DNA of 31,415 nt from Candidatus Bathyarchaeota archaeon (GTDB lineage: Archaea > Thermoproteota > Bathyarchaeia > TCS64), in NCBI GenBank assembly GCA_002726865.1, contig PBSW01000014.1, forward strand, positions 8,050 through 39,464, read 5' to 3'. The notes below the pieces were generated by a model. It saw only the letters and a program-made list of their open reading frames with translations, searched no databases and was not told the origin of the DNA. Every line of letters begins with the position of its first letter. Position 1 is the stretch's first letter. Positions 1 to 7,637 of this stretch are shown one piece after another. The translations under genes were made by a program, and so were the position numbers.

Positions 1-75
1 ACTTAAACAGTTCCCAGAATGAATGCCTTCTTTATCGATCGAATATGAAAATAGAGTAGATCTTCCATTTGCGCT

Positions 76-285
76 TCAGGAGACCTCCCTTAAAGTGTCT
101 TCGATGTCCTCATCCTCAAGGGGAATGTAATACTCCAGTCTCTTTTCGATTATCTGATCCAAGAGCTCCCGAAGTATAATCTTAAACTTAGGGGAGGCCC
201 TCTTGATCCCCTGCTCCATATCGAATAGGCTCTTTACAATGCTCCCTTTTTCCTCGGGATCCGGGGGCACGTCCTTTCCTGTCAC
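76..285 (-). CDS. Small acidic hypothetical protein (69 aa)
   Basis: I do not recognise this family. The frame starts with GTG. An AGAGGA stretch about 6 nt upstream on the minus strand can serve as the ribosome binding site, which favours a real gene. The product is soluble, with no membrane segment or signal peptide. A charged N-terminal part is followed by a predicted helical stretch rich in Leu, Ile, Lys and Glu (about residues 15-55) and an acidic tail (EDEDIED). It is divergent from the PyrI-PyrE gene, with about 150 bp between the starts. Coding-like amino-acid composition and the RBS are the only support; a chance ORF is still possible. Confidence 0.5.
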   Translation of the reverse strand: MTGKDVPPDPEEKGSIVKSLFDMEQGIKRASPKFKIILRELLDQIIEKRLEYYIPLEDEDIEDTLREVS

Positions 286-434
286 TTTGATTCCTCTAAG
301 GATCTTAATCGGTCCAGGTTATATGATGCTTCAATCCCTAAATAGCCTGTTCCTCGCAAATCCAAGCGCCTAAGCATTTTGATCGTGACAATCCTTTTCA
401 AGAACCAAAGTAGAGGTCATGGGGAGATTGGAGA

Positions 435-1661
435 GTGTCAGATAGACAGCTCCTGGTAAGCAAGATCGAGAATGGGATCGTTATCGACCACATTCCAGCT
501 GGTAAAGCTTTTCTGGTTTTAAAGTTGCTCAAGGTGGATCCGAGTGTTCGCGCCCTCATCGCACAAAACGTGGAGAGCCGGAGCCAAGGGACCAAGGATT
601 TCATCAAGATCGAGGGATCCTACCTAACCTCCAGAGAGGTGGATCTCATCGCGTTCGTTGCTCCCAAAGCGTCGATAAACATCATCGAGGACTGGACAGT
701 CAAGGAAAAGAGGCGAGTCCATCGGCCAGAGCATATCGAGGGAATATTCAAGTGCCCCAATCCGTTATGCCTTACCAATGCTCAGTACACCCCACCCCGC
801 ACCAGGTTCAAGGTAGAGGGGAACGGTGATGTGGAATCCATAAAGCTGTACTGTTCCTATTGTGGATCCATCCTCTACTACGGCTCCATCCTCGAGGACC
901 TCAAGGGTCAAGACTTTATCCTTAAGGGCGGGGGGCTTGTCTCCAAAGAGAGGATTGAGCAGGTTTTCCTTGACATCCTTGTGAGAAAAGGAGCCTTGAG
1001 GCTCCTCCCAAGCCCCGACGAGCCCTTTATCCTCAAGAGCGGGCGACCCTCCCCCTATTTCGTGAACCTGGGGGCCCTCACAGACGGCGAGAGTCTCGCA
1101 GCCGTGAAGTGGGCCTTCGCAAGCTACATCGTCCTCCTCATGGAGCAGGGGTCACTCGGAGACTTCGACTATGTCTTCGGGCCCAGCTACAAGGGCATCG
1201 GCCTTGCCGCCCTTACCTGCGAGGGACTGAACGAGCTCTATGGTATGGACAAGAGGTATATGTACGACAGGAAAGAGGCGAAGGACTACGGGGACATTTC
1301 CGCCGACAAGGTCATTGTGGGCGCCAGCTACTTCCAACAGGGGCAACGCATTCTAGTGGTGGACGACACTATGACCACAGGGACCACAAAGGTGGAGAGT
1401 ATCGAGAAACTGAAGCTCCTAGGGGACCATGAGGTAGCAGGGATCATCCTCGCGGTAGACCGGCATGAGAGAATGGGGGACACCGAGAACGTTGAAGAGT
1501 TGAGTGCAGTCCAGTACCTGGAGGACGTGCTGGGCCTCAATGTGTTCTCGATCCAGAACATTAAGACCATTTACTCTCTCATCAAGGACAGTCTAGACAA
1601 GGACATAAGGGAGCTATGGCTGGACTACTACGACAAGTACGGCGTAGAGAAGCTGGAATAG
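435..1661 (+). CDS. pyrI-pyrE: Fusion of aspartate carbamoyltransferase regulatory chain (PyrI) and orotate phosphoribosyltransferase (PyrE)
   Basis: This is a 408-residue two-domain protein of de novo pyrimidine synthesis. Residues 1 to about 155 match PyrI: the nucleotide-binding N-terminal part (VSKIENGIVIDHIPAGKA) is followed by a zinc ribbon with C107, C112, C140 and C143. Residues from about 170 to the end match PyrE. FILKSGRPSPYFVNLG is the typical OPRTase start, and VVDDTMTTGTT (308-318) is the PRPP-binding loop. PyrI normally holds the catalytic PyrB trimers together and binds effector nucleotides; PyrE makes OMP from orotate and PRPP. The start is GTG at 435, chosen because GGGGAG lies 8 nt upstream; an ATG at 419 is out of frame and runs into a stop. 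No pyrB is adjacent. Domain identity is clear; the role of the fusion is inference. Confidence 0.93.
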   Translation: MSDRQLLVSKIENGIVIDHIPAGKAFLVLKLLKVDPSVRALIAQNVESRSQGTKDFIKIEGSYLTSREVDLIAFVAPKASINIIEDWTVKEKRRVHRPEHIEGIFKCPNPLCLTNAQYTPPRTRFKVEGNGDVESIKLYCSYCGSILYYGSILEDLKGQDFILKGGGLVSKERIEQVFLDILVRKGALRLLPSPDEPFILKSGRPSPYFVNLGALTDGESLAAVKWAFASYIVLLMEQGSLGDFDYVFGPSYKGIGLAALTCEGLNELYGMDKRYMYDRKEAKDYGDISADKVIVGASYFQQGQRILVVDDTMTTGTTKVESIEKLKLLGDHEVAGIILAVDRHERMGDTENVEELSAVQYLEDVLGLNVFSIQNIKTIYSLIKDSLDKDIRELWLDYYDKYGVEKLE

Positions 1662-1964
1662 GCTTTTGTATCCTAAAATTAGTATTAGCTTTACAGAGCA
1701 GCAGTTGAGGATTTCTGGACCACCACTATTCCGGAGAGATTGCGTGAATACCTCGGGCTCTTCTAATTGTATCTTATTAGCCTTATTCCAAGATCCAAGG
1801 GTAATAGAAGGCCCTACAAACGATATCTACCGCTATAGGCCAAGAGGGCTTCCTATATCCCCCTGAGGGAGAGTAACGTGGAGGCCTAAGATGACCACTG
1901 AGCCTCCAGGTTTATTCCTGTTTATATTTTGTCCTTACCTCTTCCCTCTTGGATTGATTTTCCA
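1662..1964. other. Intergenic region with a short inverted repeat and a TATA box
   Basis: I see no convincing gene here. A perfect 7-bp inverted repeat (TGGAGGC at 1879-1885, GCCTCCA at 1902-1908) has a 16-nt loop and could be a small hairpin. A TATA-like element (TTTATATTTT, 1920-1930) follows and is well placed to drive the peroxiredoxin gene from a TTG start at 1965. A 66-codon frame at 1666-1866 has no recognisable protein features. Confidence 0.4.
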
Positions 1965-2441
1965 TTGAAGATCATTGAGATCGGCACCGCGGCTCCGGGG
2001 TTCTGCCTCCCTGACCAGGACGGGGAGGAAGTCTGCCTCAAGAGCCTCAGAGGGAGATGGATCATCCTCTACTTTTATCCCAAGGACAACACCAAGGGCT
2101 GCACCCGCGAGGCCCTCGACTTTACCCTGAACAAAGATCGGATAGAGGAAATGGGGACCACTGTGCTCGGGGTGAGCCCCGACTCAGTGAAGAGCCACCA
2201 GGGATTTCGCAATAAGCAAGGTCTTACCCTTACCCTGCTCAGCGATCCTGGGCATGGGGTCCTAGAGGCTTATGGGGTTTGGCAGCTCAAGAAAAGTTAC
2301 GGCCGGGAATACTACGGCGTTGTCAGGAGCACATTTATCATCGATCCCGAAGGGCGTATCGCCCACGTCTGGAAGAGGGTGAGGGTGATCGACCATGTAG
2401 AGGTGGTCATCAAGAAGCTCTTGGAGCAGCAGGGGGTATAA
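1965..2441 (+). CDS. bcp: Peroxiredoxin, Bcp/PrxQ type
   Basis: This is a thiol peroxidase of the AhpC/TSA superfamily that reduces H2O2 and organic hydroperoxides in the cytoplasm. The N-terminal PGFCLPDQDG and LYFYPKDNTKGCTREA are diagnostic; the Cys in GCT is the peroxidatic one. In most 2-Cys Bcp proteins a resolving Cys sits five residues later. Here that position is Leu (TREALDF), so the protein is either 1-Cys or uses another Cys (GFC or EVC). The frame is open back to a TTG at 1929, but that codon lies in the TATA box. I therefore start at the TTG at 1965, which gives MKIIEIGTAAPGF, the usual Bcp N-terminus (158 aa). It is convergent with the TrpRS gene. Confidence 0.88.
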   Translation: MKIIEIGTAAPGFCLPDQDGEEVCLKSLRGRWIILYFYPKDNTKGCTREALDFTLNKDRIEEMGTTVLGVSPDSVKSHQGFRNKQGLTLTLLSDPGHGVLEAYGVWQLKKSYGREYYGVVRSTFIIDPEGRIAHVWKRVRVIDHVEVVIKKLLEQQGV

Positions 2442-2614
2442 CTTTAGTGGCCATGGATTCTATTGAAGCCCGGAAGCTTACAGGTCCCTGAACCTTATGG
2501 CTGTAGCCGAGAACCTCATCAATGACCTTGCGAGGAGCACAGCTCTCGCTCCATTATATTTCAACGACTAACCGTGGAGATGATTTGCGCGCGATAGAGT
2601 GGATTGTATTCCGA

Positions 2615-3739
2615 TTATTTAATGAAAAAGTCCTGGAGGTTGTCCTTCGCTTTCTCTCGCTTCGCTTGGAAGTCCAAGAGGAAGCGCCCGATTACCTCGG
2701 CGAGTCTCGCCTTGCAGTCTCCACAGGTCAAAGCTCCAGACCGACATTTATTCTCTAGGGTGATAAGTTTGGAGTCGTCCTCTTCGAAGAGATGGAAATA
2801 GTAGGAGTAGATGCTACAGATCCCGGGATTGCCCCCCTTCTCCTTCTGCTCCCTAACCGTGGGCTGCCCTCCCGTAAAGGCCCCCATAATTTTTTTCGTG
2901 GCGATCTCTGGAGGGTCGATGGTAAAAATAGCGGTTTCTGGCATTGAGGCAGACATTTTACCCCCAGGCCCGAGTCCTGGTAGGAACTTAGAGTGTATCT
3001 GTGCCGGCTTGTAGTATCCTATTTTCTCGGCGATGTCTCTTGTCATTCTCCAGTAGGGATCCTGGTCTATCGCGGCGGGGATGATCACCGCTACCTTCCG
3101 ATCCTCCCGGGCTGACTGCATGAAGCATGGAACCGCCTGTATCGCGGGGAAGAAGATCATGCCGATGTTGTCGCTGTCCTGGAGACCGAATAGCCCCCGG
3201 ATAGTGCTGAAGGTAATCCTCTTCGCTACCTCGAGACTGAGCCTATAGATATGGCTAATGTCATTTGTGTCGGAAAAAATATGGGTCTTCTTCGGATCTA
3301 GGCCTGTCGCAATTAAGTCCAGAGCGTTGCTGTAGGTATATCCGATGGTGGTGTCTAGCTCAAGGTTGTCGTTGAGAAGGAACTTTTCGTCGTCAGTCAT
3401 CTGGAAATAGAGATGGGCGCCGAAGACCTCTTGCATATGCTGAGTGAAGAACCAAGGGAGCAGGTGCCCTAAGTGGACGGGTCCCGAGGGTCCCCTACCC
3501 GTGTAGAGCCCCACTGGGTCCCCCCGCTGGTAGACGTCGAGCCACCAGTCTAGGTCTCTATGGGAGAAGAAGATTTCCCGTCTCAGCTGGGTGTGCAGAT
3601 AACCTGCATGTTCCTTGAATCGTGCCCGGAGCCTTTGGGTCACGTGTTTCGTCCCGAACTTCTCAATGAGCCTTTCATAGTCGACCCGTCCCTCGACTTT
3701 CCAGGGGGTAACCACCATCTCCTCTTCTTTATCAGACAT
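2615..3739 (-). CDS. trpS: Tryptophan--tRNA ligase (archaeal type)
   Basis: This class I aminoacyl-tRNA synthetase charges tRNA-Trp. At 374 aa it has the length and layout of the archaeal/eukaryotic branch. The HIGH motif is HLGH (residues 89-92, in GPVHLGH) and the KMSKS motif is KMSAS (261-265, in GGKMSAS). IIPAAIDQDPYWRMTRD is the typical family signature before it. A C-terminal CRSG..TCGDCK stretch matches the Cys-containing region of archaeal enzymes. The start is ATG at 3739, preceded by a GGGCGAG stretch. It appears monocistronic and runs convergently with the peroxiredoxin gene. Confidence 0.97.
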   Translation of the reverse strand: MSDKEEEMVVTPWKVEGRVDYERLIEKFGTKHVTQRLRARFKEHAGYLHTQLRREIFFSHRDLDWWLDVYQRGDPVGLYTGRGPSGPVHLGHLLPWFFTQHMQEVFGAHLYFQMTDDEKFLLNDNLELDTTIGYTYSNALDLIATGLDPKKTHIFSDTNDISHIYRLSLEVAKRITFSTIRGLFGLQDSDNIGMIFFPAIQAVPCFMQSAREDRKVAVIIPAAIDQDPYWRMTRDIAEKIGYYKPAQIHSKFLPGLGPGGKMSASMPETAIFTIDPPEIATKKIMGAFTGGQPTVREQKEKGGNPGICSIYSYYFHLFEEDDSKLITLENKCRSGALTCGDCKARLAEVIGRFLLDFQAKREKAKDNLQDFFIK

Positions 3740-3903
3740 TCACTCTCGCCCTTTTCCAGTGCGTCCCAACTGCTAGTCTGATGGGTGAAGAGGTATAGAA
3801 TTCTTGCCATAAAGTTACTAAAGGCCCGTATTTCTGGTTTTAAATGCTTCCCCTCTCGTTCCCCTTCAAAGGAGGGTCTTCACCTAGTCTAAATTATACC
3901 CTC

Positions 3904-4050
3904 TCATGCCTTCTTGATATGCCTTTTAAGAGTCACCCTATCCACGCGCGAACTATCTATTTTTTCCAAGATTGAGAAAATGTTTAACATTTTTTCCTGT
4001 TTGTTACTGATTTCCTGAATTACTTCATCTAATTTTCTGTTTCCACGCAT
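3904..4050 (-). CDS. Very small basic ORF behind the thioredoxin-like gene (48 aa)
   Basis: A 48-codon frame begins with ATG at 4050 and ends with TGA at 3904. The product is rich in Lys, Glu, Ile and Arg; a helical stretch (LDEVIQEISNKQEKMLNIF) could form a short coiled coil, and the C-terminus is strongly basic (RVTLKRHIKKA). It lies 36 nt after the thioredoxin-like gene on the same strand and in the same frame. ATTATAC about 25 nt upstream of the ATG could be a TATA box, which would make the gene leaderless. Codon use is AT-richer than in its neighbours. I recognise no family; it could be a small regulator, a truncated helix-turn-helix protein, or a chance frame. Confidence 0.4.
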   Translation of the reverse strand: MRGNRKLDEVIQEISNKQEKMLNIFSILEKIDSSRVDRVTLKRHIKKA

Positions 4051-4086
4051 AAATCTAATCAAGTAAGAGTATAATTCAATATATGT

Positions 4087-4581
4087 TCAGTAGGCATTCG
4101 CGTGTAAGATCTCAAGAATATCCAGGAGAGTCTCCTCAAGTGTCTTGCCTTTGGGTGGGTTTTCGATGACTGCCCCCACCTCGTCTCCGCGGGAGTTGAG
4201 GACGGCGATGTATGGGATGTTAAACACGTTAAACTCCTTGAGTTCGGGGGGTGATGGGGGGAACTTCCATTTCTCGTCAGCCGTGCTCGGGCGGGGGTTC
4301 TTGGCATCTCTCATAATATGTCCCAAGACCCTGACCGGGATTCCTGTGGCGTCCTGGATAAGCTTGAGGACAGGAACGTTCCTTCTGCAGTCAATACACC
4401 ATTCCGCCGAGAAGACAAATATATGAGCCATCTTTGCGTAGGTCTTAAGCTTCTCCGTGACCAGAGGGTTCAGCTTGTATTTTTGAAGGCGCTGGGTGAA
4501 GGCCTCAGTGGCGTTGCTGGGGGCCTCTAGATACTCTTCCACTGGTTTCGAGTGGGCTCTCAATTTATCGAGGTCGTGCAT
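4087..4581 (-). CDS. Thioredoxin-like protein with a CxxC active site
   Basis: This is a thioredoxin-fold protein of about 164 aa, similar to the Thioredoxin_9 type. FSAEWCIDCRRNVPVL carries the redox pair (Cys62 and Cys65 from the ATG). The predicted cis-proline is in FNVFNIPYIAVL. A helical N-terminal extension of about 50 residues precedes the fold. It has no signal peptide, so it should act in the cytoplasm, in thiol-disulfide exchange or as a reductant; the peroxiredoxin 1.6 kb away is one possible client. The frame opens with GTG at 4590, but that GTG is part of AAGGTGA, a good Shine-Dalgarno 5 nt before the ATG at 4581, so I use the ATG. The specific substrate is unknown. Confidence 0.85.
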   Translation of the reverse strand: MHDLDKLRAHSKPVEEYLEAPSNATEAFTQRLQKYKLNPLVTEKLKTYAKMAHIFVFSAEWCIDCRRNVPVLKLIQDATGIPVRVLGHIMRDAKNPRPSTADEKWKFPPSPPELKEFNVFNIPYIAVLNSRGDEVGAVIENPPKGKTLEETLLDILEILHANAY

Positions 4582-4705
4582 GATCTTCACCTTATGAGAA
4601 TTAACTGTTTTCCTGGTGCTTAAATTCCTTCCTTGGTGTAGGGCATCTATATAGGCGCTGTCTTTTTTTATTTAGACCTATATTCATCTCGGGGTTGATT
4701 GTATC

Positions 4706-5752
4706 ATGAGCAGGAGGGGCGCACAGGAGTGGGTCCGTAAGCTGCAGCTTACCGGGGGTTCTACCTATATTGTTTCCCTGCCGAAGGGATGGGTAAAGAT
4801 GATGGGGCTGGGGAAGGGGAGCAACTTGAGTATTACTCAGATGGAAGATATGACCCTGAACCTAATGCCCAAGGGGGCGGGGATTGAGGAGGAGCTCCGG
4901 AAGGCGGTAATCGTAGTCTCCGATGAGATCACTCCAGAGAACGTGGTGAGGCGAGTGGTCTCAGCGTATCTCATTGGATACAACTTTATCCATATTAGGA
5001 ACCCCCTTAAGCGGATCGATCTGGCCCATAAGCTAGCTGTCAAGGATTTTACGAGGAAAAAGCTCATCGGAACAGAGATCGTCTCAGATCTCCCCAGGGA
5101 GTTGACGTTGCAAGTGCTGCTGGGCCGGTCTGAGCTTTCAGTGACTGATGCCCTGAGGAGAATGAGTGTCATAGCGGCGTCTATGCACCGGGAGGCGGTG
5201 AGCGCCTTAGGGGCCGATGATACCCGCCTTGCGAGGGAGATCATGGGTATGGACGACGAGGTGGACAGGTTTGGACTATATATCATCAGGCTCCTGAAGG
5301 AGACAGCAGTGGATCCTTACTCGATCCAGGAAATCGGGCTTAAGTCGGCCCGAGAGGGGCTTGGGTACAGATTGATCACCAAGTCGGTAGAGAGGATGGC
5401 GGATCATGCAGTGAATATAGCCCAGAACAGCCTGACTCTGAAATTATCTGGGTTGGAAGACGATCTTATAGGGGGTCTTGGGCCTCTAAGTGATGAGGCT
5501 GTGAGGGTTTTTGAGGGCTCCATAGAATCACTCTTCGACTGGAGCTACGCCTCTGCGGAGGCGGTCATTGGGAGAGCGGAGAGGATCCGGGGAGAGGAGG
5601 CGGCGGTGGTTCAAAAGATCATCAAGAATGCATCACCGGGTGATGTACCTTCGTTAAGATTGATTGTAGAGAGCGTGATGAGGACCGCCGAGTACGGGGC
5701 TGACATTGCTGAGGTGGTGCTGAACCTGACCATCCGTGATGTGATCTGGTGA
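4706..5752 (+). CDS. phoU: PhoU-like regulator with an N-terminal AbrB-like domain
   Basis: This 348-residue protein has the archaeal PhoU architecture. Residues 4 to about 55 form a SpoVT/AbrB-like swapped-hairpin domain (VRKLQLTGGSTYIVSLPKGW). The rest is the all-helical PhoU region, with metal-binding-type repeats such as MDDEVDRFGLYI and SVERMADHAVNIAQN. Bacterial PhoU links the Pst phosphate transporter to its sensor kinase; the archaeal AbrB-PhoU proteins are thought to bind DNA and regulate phosphate uptake. No pst gene is next to it, so the target is unknown. The ATG at 4706 has GGGGTTGAT 6-7 nt upstream. A T-rich TATA-like stretch lies near 4665-4675. tRNA-Pro follows 51 nt after the stop. 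Confidence 0.9.
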   Translation: MSRRGAQEWVRKLQLTGGSTYIVSLPKGWVKMMGLGKGSNLSITQMEDMTLNLMPKGAGIEEELRKAVIVVSDEITPENVVRRVVSAYLIGYNFIHIRNPLKRIDLAHKLAVKDFTRKKLIGTEIVSDLPRELTLQVLLGRSELSVTDALRRMSVIAASMHREAVSALGADDTRLAREIMGMDDEVDRFGLYIIRLLKETAVDPYSIQEIGLKSAREGLGYRLITKSVERMADHAVNIAQNSLTLKLSGLEDDLIGGLGPLSDEAVRVFEGSIESLFDWSYASAEAVIGRAERIRGEEAAVVQKIIKNASPGDVPSLRLIVESVMRTAEYGADIAEVVLNLTIRDVIW

Positions 5753-5803
5753 GCTAGTGGGAATCTTTTTTAGGGTAGCGATAGTCGAGATCGATCTGTC
5801 CAT

Positions 5804-5879
5804 GGGGTCGTGGTCTAGCTTGGTCTAAGATTCGCGGCTCGGGTCCGCGAGGTCCCCGGTTCAAATCCGGGCGTCCCCA
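5804..5879 (+). tRNA. tRNA-Pro (anticodon CGG)
   Basis: The cloverleaf folds without an intron. The acceptor strand is GGGGTCG against CGTCCCC. The D arm is GTCT/AGAT. The anticodon stem is CGCGG/CCGCG with loop CTCGGGT, so the anticodon is CGG (reads CCG). The T arm is CCCGG-TTCAAAT-CCGGG and the discriminator base is A at 5879. CCA is not encoded. Position 5-68 of the acceptor is a U-U mismatch and 10-25 is G-U. A T-rich stretch (GTCTTCTTTATT) about 10 nt downstream may end transcription. Confidence 0.95.
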
Positions 5880-5938
5880 CCCGTCGGTGAGTCTTCTTTA
5901 TTCTGGCGCTTTTCCGTACTCAAAGCAGAACTTTGCTT

Positions 5939-6205
5939 TTAGGCCTTTTTCGGGCTATTAGAGAGGCATTGGAAACCCTCTTTCTTACCTTGACCCTTTA
6001 TCCTATTCGCTACATCCTGCAGCTCATTCCCTATGTCCTTGGCGACTACTTTTGACCCTCTCTCTTGCTCAGTCCTGGGTCACCACCTCGAGTGTCCTCC
6101 TCGCATTCCTCATCACTGCGAAGATTTTAGAGGCTGATTGGATTGCCTGATCCTGCGTCTTCTCCTAGAGAGATCCACGCCTTCGTTCTTCCTCTGGGCG
6201 GTCAT
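5939..6205 (-). pseudogene. Frameshifted remnant of a small helical protein
   Basis: An ATG at 6205 sits behind AAGGTGA, a good Shine-Dalgarno, and starts MTAQRKNEGVDLS. The frame must then be changed to read IQSASKIFAVMRNARRTLEV, and again to read RGSKVVAKDIGNELQDVANR followed by a Lys-rich end and TAA at 5939. Joined, these give one coherent helical protein of about 88 residues. The good RBS plus two breaks in coding-like sequence argue for a decayed gene rather than noise. I recognise no family. Sequencing errors are the alternative explanation. Confidence 0.55.
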
Positions 6206-6535
6206 CGAACTTCACCTTTAGCAGAAAATATTATTATCCGTAATCCCCGCTCCGTCCTTCTTACAGAACCCTAAATCAAAAAAATTATCATCTTCTCCCA
6301 AGAAAAAAGGAGATCAGTCGAGGATTGACTCATAGACTCAGGTTGCGGAGCTATCCTCTATGAAAATCTCAGTACGCCTTTTCAATGAGGAGCTGAAATC
6401 CACAAGGCAAATTAGCGTCAAGTGCGTCGATGTCCACAATCCCAACCTTGTTCCCAGCTACCAGAACTTCGATTAAAAATATCTTAATGCTCTCCCTCGG
6501 GCGGATCGAGAAGACGCAGCTCTGGGGACTACAAG
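6206..6535. other. Non-coding or decayed region
   Basis: No intact gene is visible. A 38-codon plus-strand frame (ATG at 6360, TAA at 6474) and a 61-codon minus-strand frame without a start codon (6369-6551, containing AGNKVGIVDIDALDA) overlap here. The minus frame reads more like protein and may be another relic. A purine-rich stretch (AAGAAAAAAGGAG) at about 6300-6312 follows an A-rich patch. I assign no function. Confidence 0.3.
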
Positions 6536-6815
6536 ATGGATGCCTTCCGGCTCAGCCGAATGCGAGAGGTGCTCGCAAAGAGGGACCTGAAATCTAGATA
6601 TACCCACCACTTCAACCAGTCTTACACCCAAGGTCTATCCAGAGCGTCTAGTCTACATCTACGAGAAGTTAGTTCCCATCCTCGAAGACTCTTGGGTTCG
6701 CCTTAAGACCCACACCGACGATCCGCTAGTTCCCGACTCCGAGGGTCTCTTCCCAGCATTCATTACCCCCGGGCAGATCATGGAACTCCCTGAGGTCGTC
6801 CAAGTGCCTATTTAA
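6536..6815 (+). pseudogene. Frameshifted coding remnant, unknown family
   Basis: ATG at 6536 starts MDAFRLSRMREVLAKRDLKS and continues RYTHHFNQSYT. Near 6630 the frame must shift to continue as KVYPERLVYIYEKLVPILED, then WVRLKTHTDDPLVPDSEG and GQIMELPEVVQVPI, ending with TAA at 6813. Both halves have clear protein-like composition, and together they form about 93 residues. I do not recognise the family. It is one of three broken genes between tRNA-Pro and the NTF2-like gene. Confidence 0.5.
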
Positions 6816-6855
6816 TGATCCCCTTTTGCATTTGGATTAGGTATGAGAGTCAGGA

Positions 6856-7150
6856 GTGGAAATCTTCAAACAGATCGAGATGTTTGATTCTTGGATCTTC
6901 CACGCTACTTCAGAAACCTGCGGGGGTCTGCCCAAGGGACAGAGGTTACGACTAGGTGATACTGGAAGAAGGTGACACGGACATGCAGGCTGTCGTGAAG
7001 GCTTGGGATCGCCTGGGCTAAAACGGCTTCCCGAACACCGATCACGATGCAGTTCTCGATGGGAAAACCCATCATAGAACCGTCGCCTGGGCCTTCTCTT
7101 TTGGCTACCTCAGAGCTCTGCTTTCGACCCTCCAGTCAATCTCTCTGTAG
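6856..7150 (+). pseudogene. Broken coding remnant with a frameshift and an internal stop
   Basis: A GTG at 6856 starts VEIFKQIEMFDSWIFHATSE. Around 6950 the reading moves to another frame that gives ILEEGDTDMQAVVKAWDRLG, meets an in-frame TAA at 7019, and continues NGFPNTDHDAVLDGKTHHRT and WAFSFGYLRALLSTLQ to TAG at 7148. One frameshift and one nonsense codon in otherwise protein-like sequence indicate a pseudogene of about 97 codons. I recognise no family. Confidence 0.5.
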
Positions 7151-7208
7151 TGATAGTTGCACCCGTCATAATTAAAAAAGAGGTGCCCCATTATTGAGGG
7201 ATCCACCC

Positions 7209-7637
7209 ATGGCGGATTCAATCAAGGAAGCGGTTGCCTCATTTCGCCGTTGGAGCGCAGCCTTCAACGCCCGTGACACCGATGCCCAACTGGCTGAGAT
7301 GCATTTTCCACATCTCCGACTGGCGGGAAACAGGTTTCAATGGTGGAATACCTCTGATGACTTCACTGCGGCCCAGGAGGAGGTCACCCGGCGACTTGAA
7401 GAGGAGGGATGGTATCGCACGGCCACCATTTCGATCGATCCGGTACAAAAAGGGGATGACAAGGTCCATCTAGCAATACGTCAATCTAGGCGGCACGTGG
7501 ATGATACAGAATATAATGCGTTTGACACCCTCTGGGTCTTTACCAAACTGAACGGCTGCTGGGGCGTTCAGCTTCGCTCATCTTTTCTGATGAACACTAG
7601 AGCCAGCGGATACGGTTCATCTGAGTTACCGTTATGA
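7209..7637 (+). CDS. NTF2-like (SnoaL/DUF4440-type) protein
   Basis: This soluble protein of 142 aa resembles the NTF2-like fold. A first helix pair (VASFRRWSAAFNARDTDAQL) is followed by MHFPHLRLAGNRFQWW and strands ending in VFTKLNGCWGVQLRSSF. Family members are small-molecule enzymes (isomerases, cyclases) or binding proteins; the sequence does not show which. The frame opens with TTG at 7194, but GAGGGAT lies 8 nt before the ATG at 7209, so the ATG is preferred. ATAATTAAAAAA about 40 nt upstream may be the TATA box. It stands alone after the gene graveyard and before the minus-strand citrate synthase. Confidence 0.7.
   Translation: MADSIKEAVASFRRWSAAFNARDTDAQLAEMHFPHLRLAGNRFQWWNTSDDFTAAQEEVTRRLEEEGWYRTATISIDPVQKGDDKVHLAIRQSRRHVDDTEYNAFDTLWVFTKLNGCWGVQLRSSFLMNTRASGYGSSELPL

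Noticed and set aside
1666..1866. 66-codon plus-strand frame after pyrI-pyrE
   Set aside because: It has no RBS and no protein-like features, and it overlaps only intergenic sequence.
4087..4089. TGA between the thioredoxin-like gene and the following frame as a selenocysteine or read-through codon
   Set aside because: The thioredoxin fold is complete before it, no SECIS-like structure was seen, and the downstream ORF has its own ATG and TATA-like box.
5804..7208. Integrated element bounded by a repeat of the tRNA-Pro 3' end
   Set aside because: I found no second copy of the T-arm and acceptor sequence downstream and no integrase in the segment.
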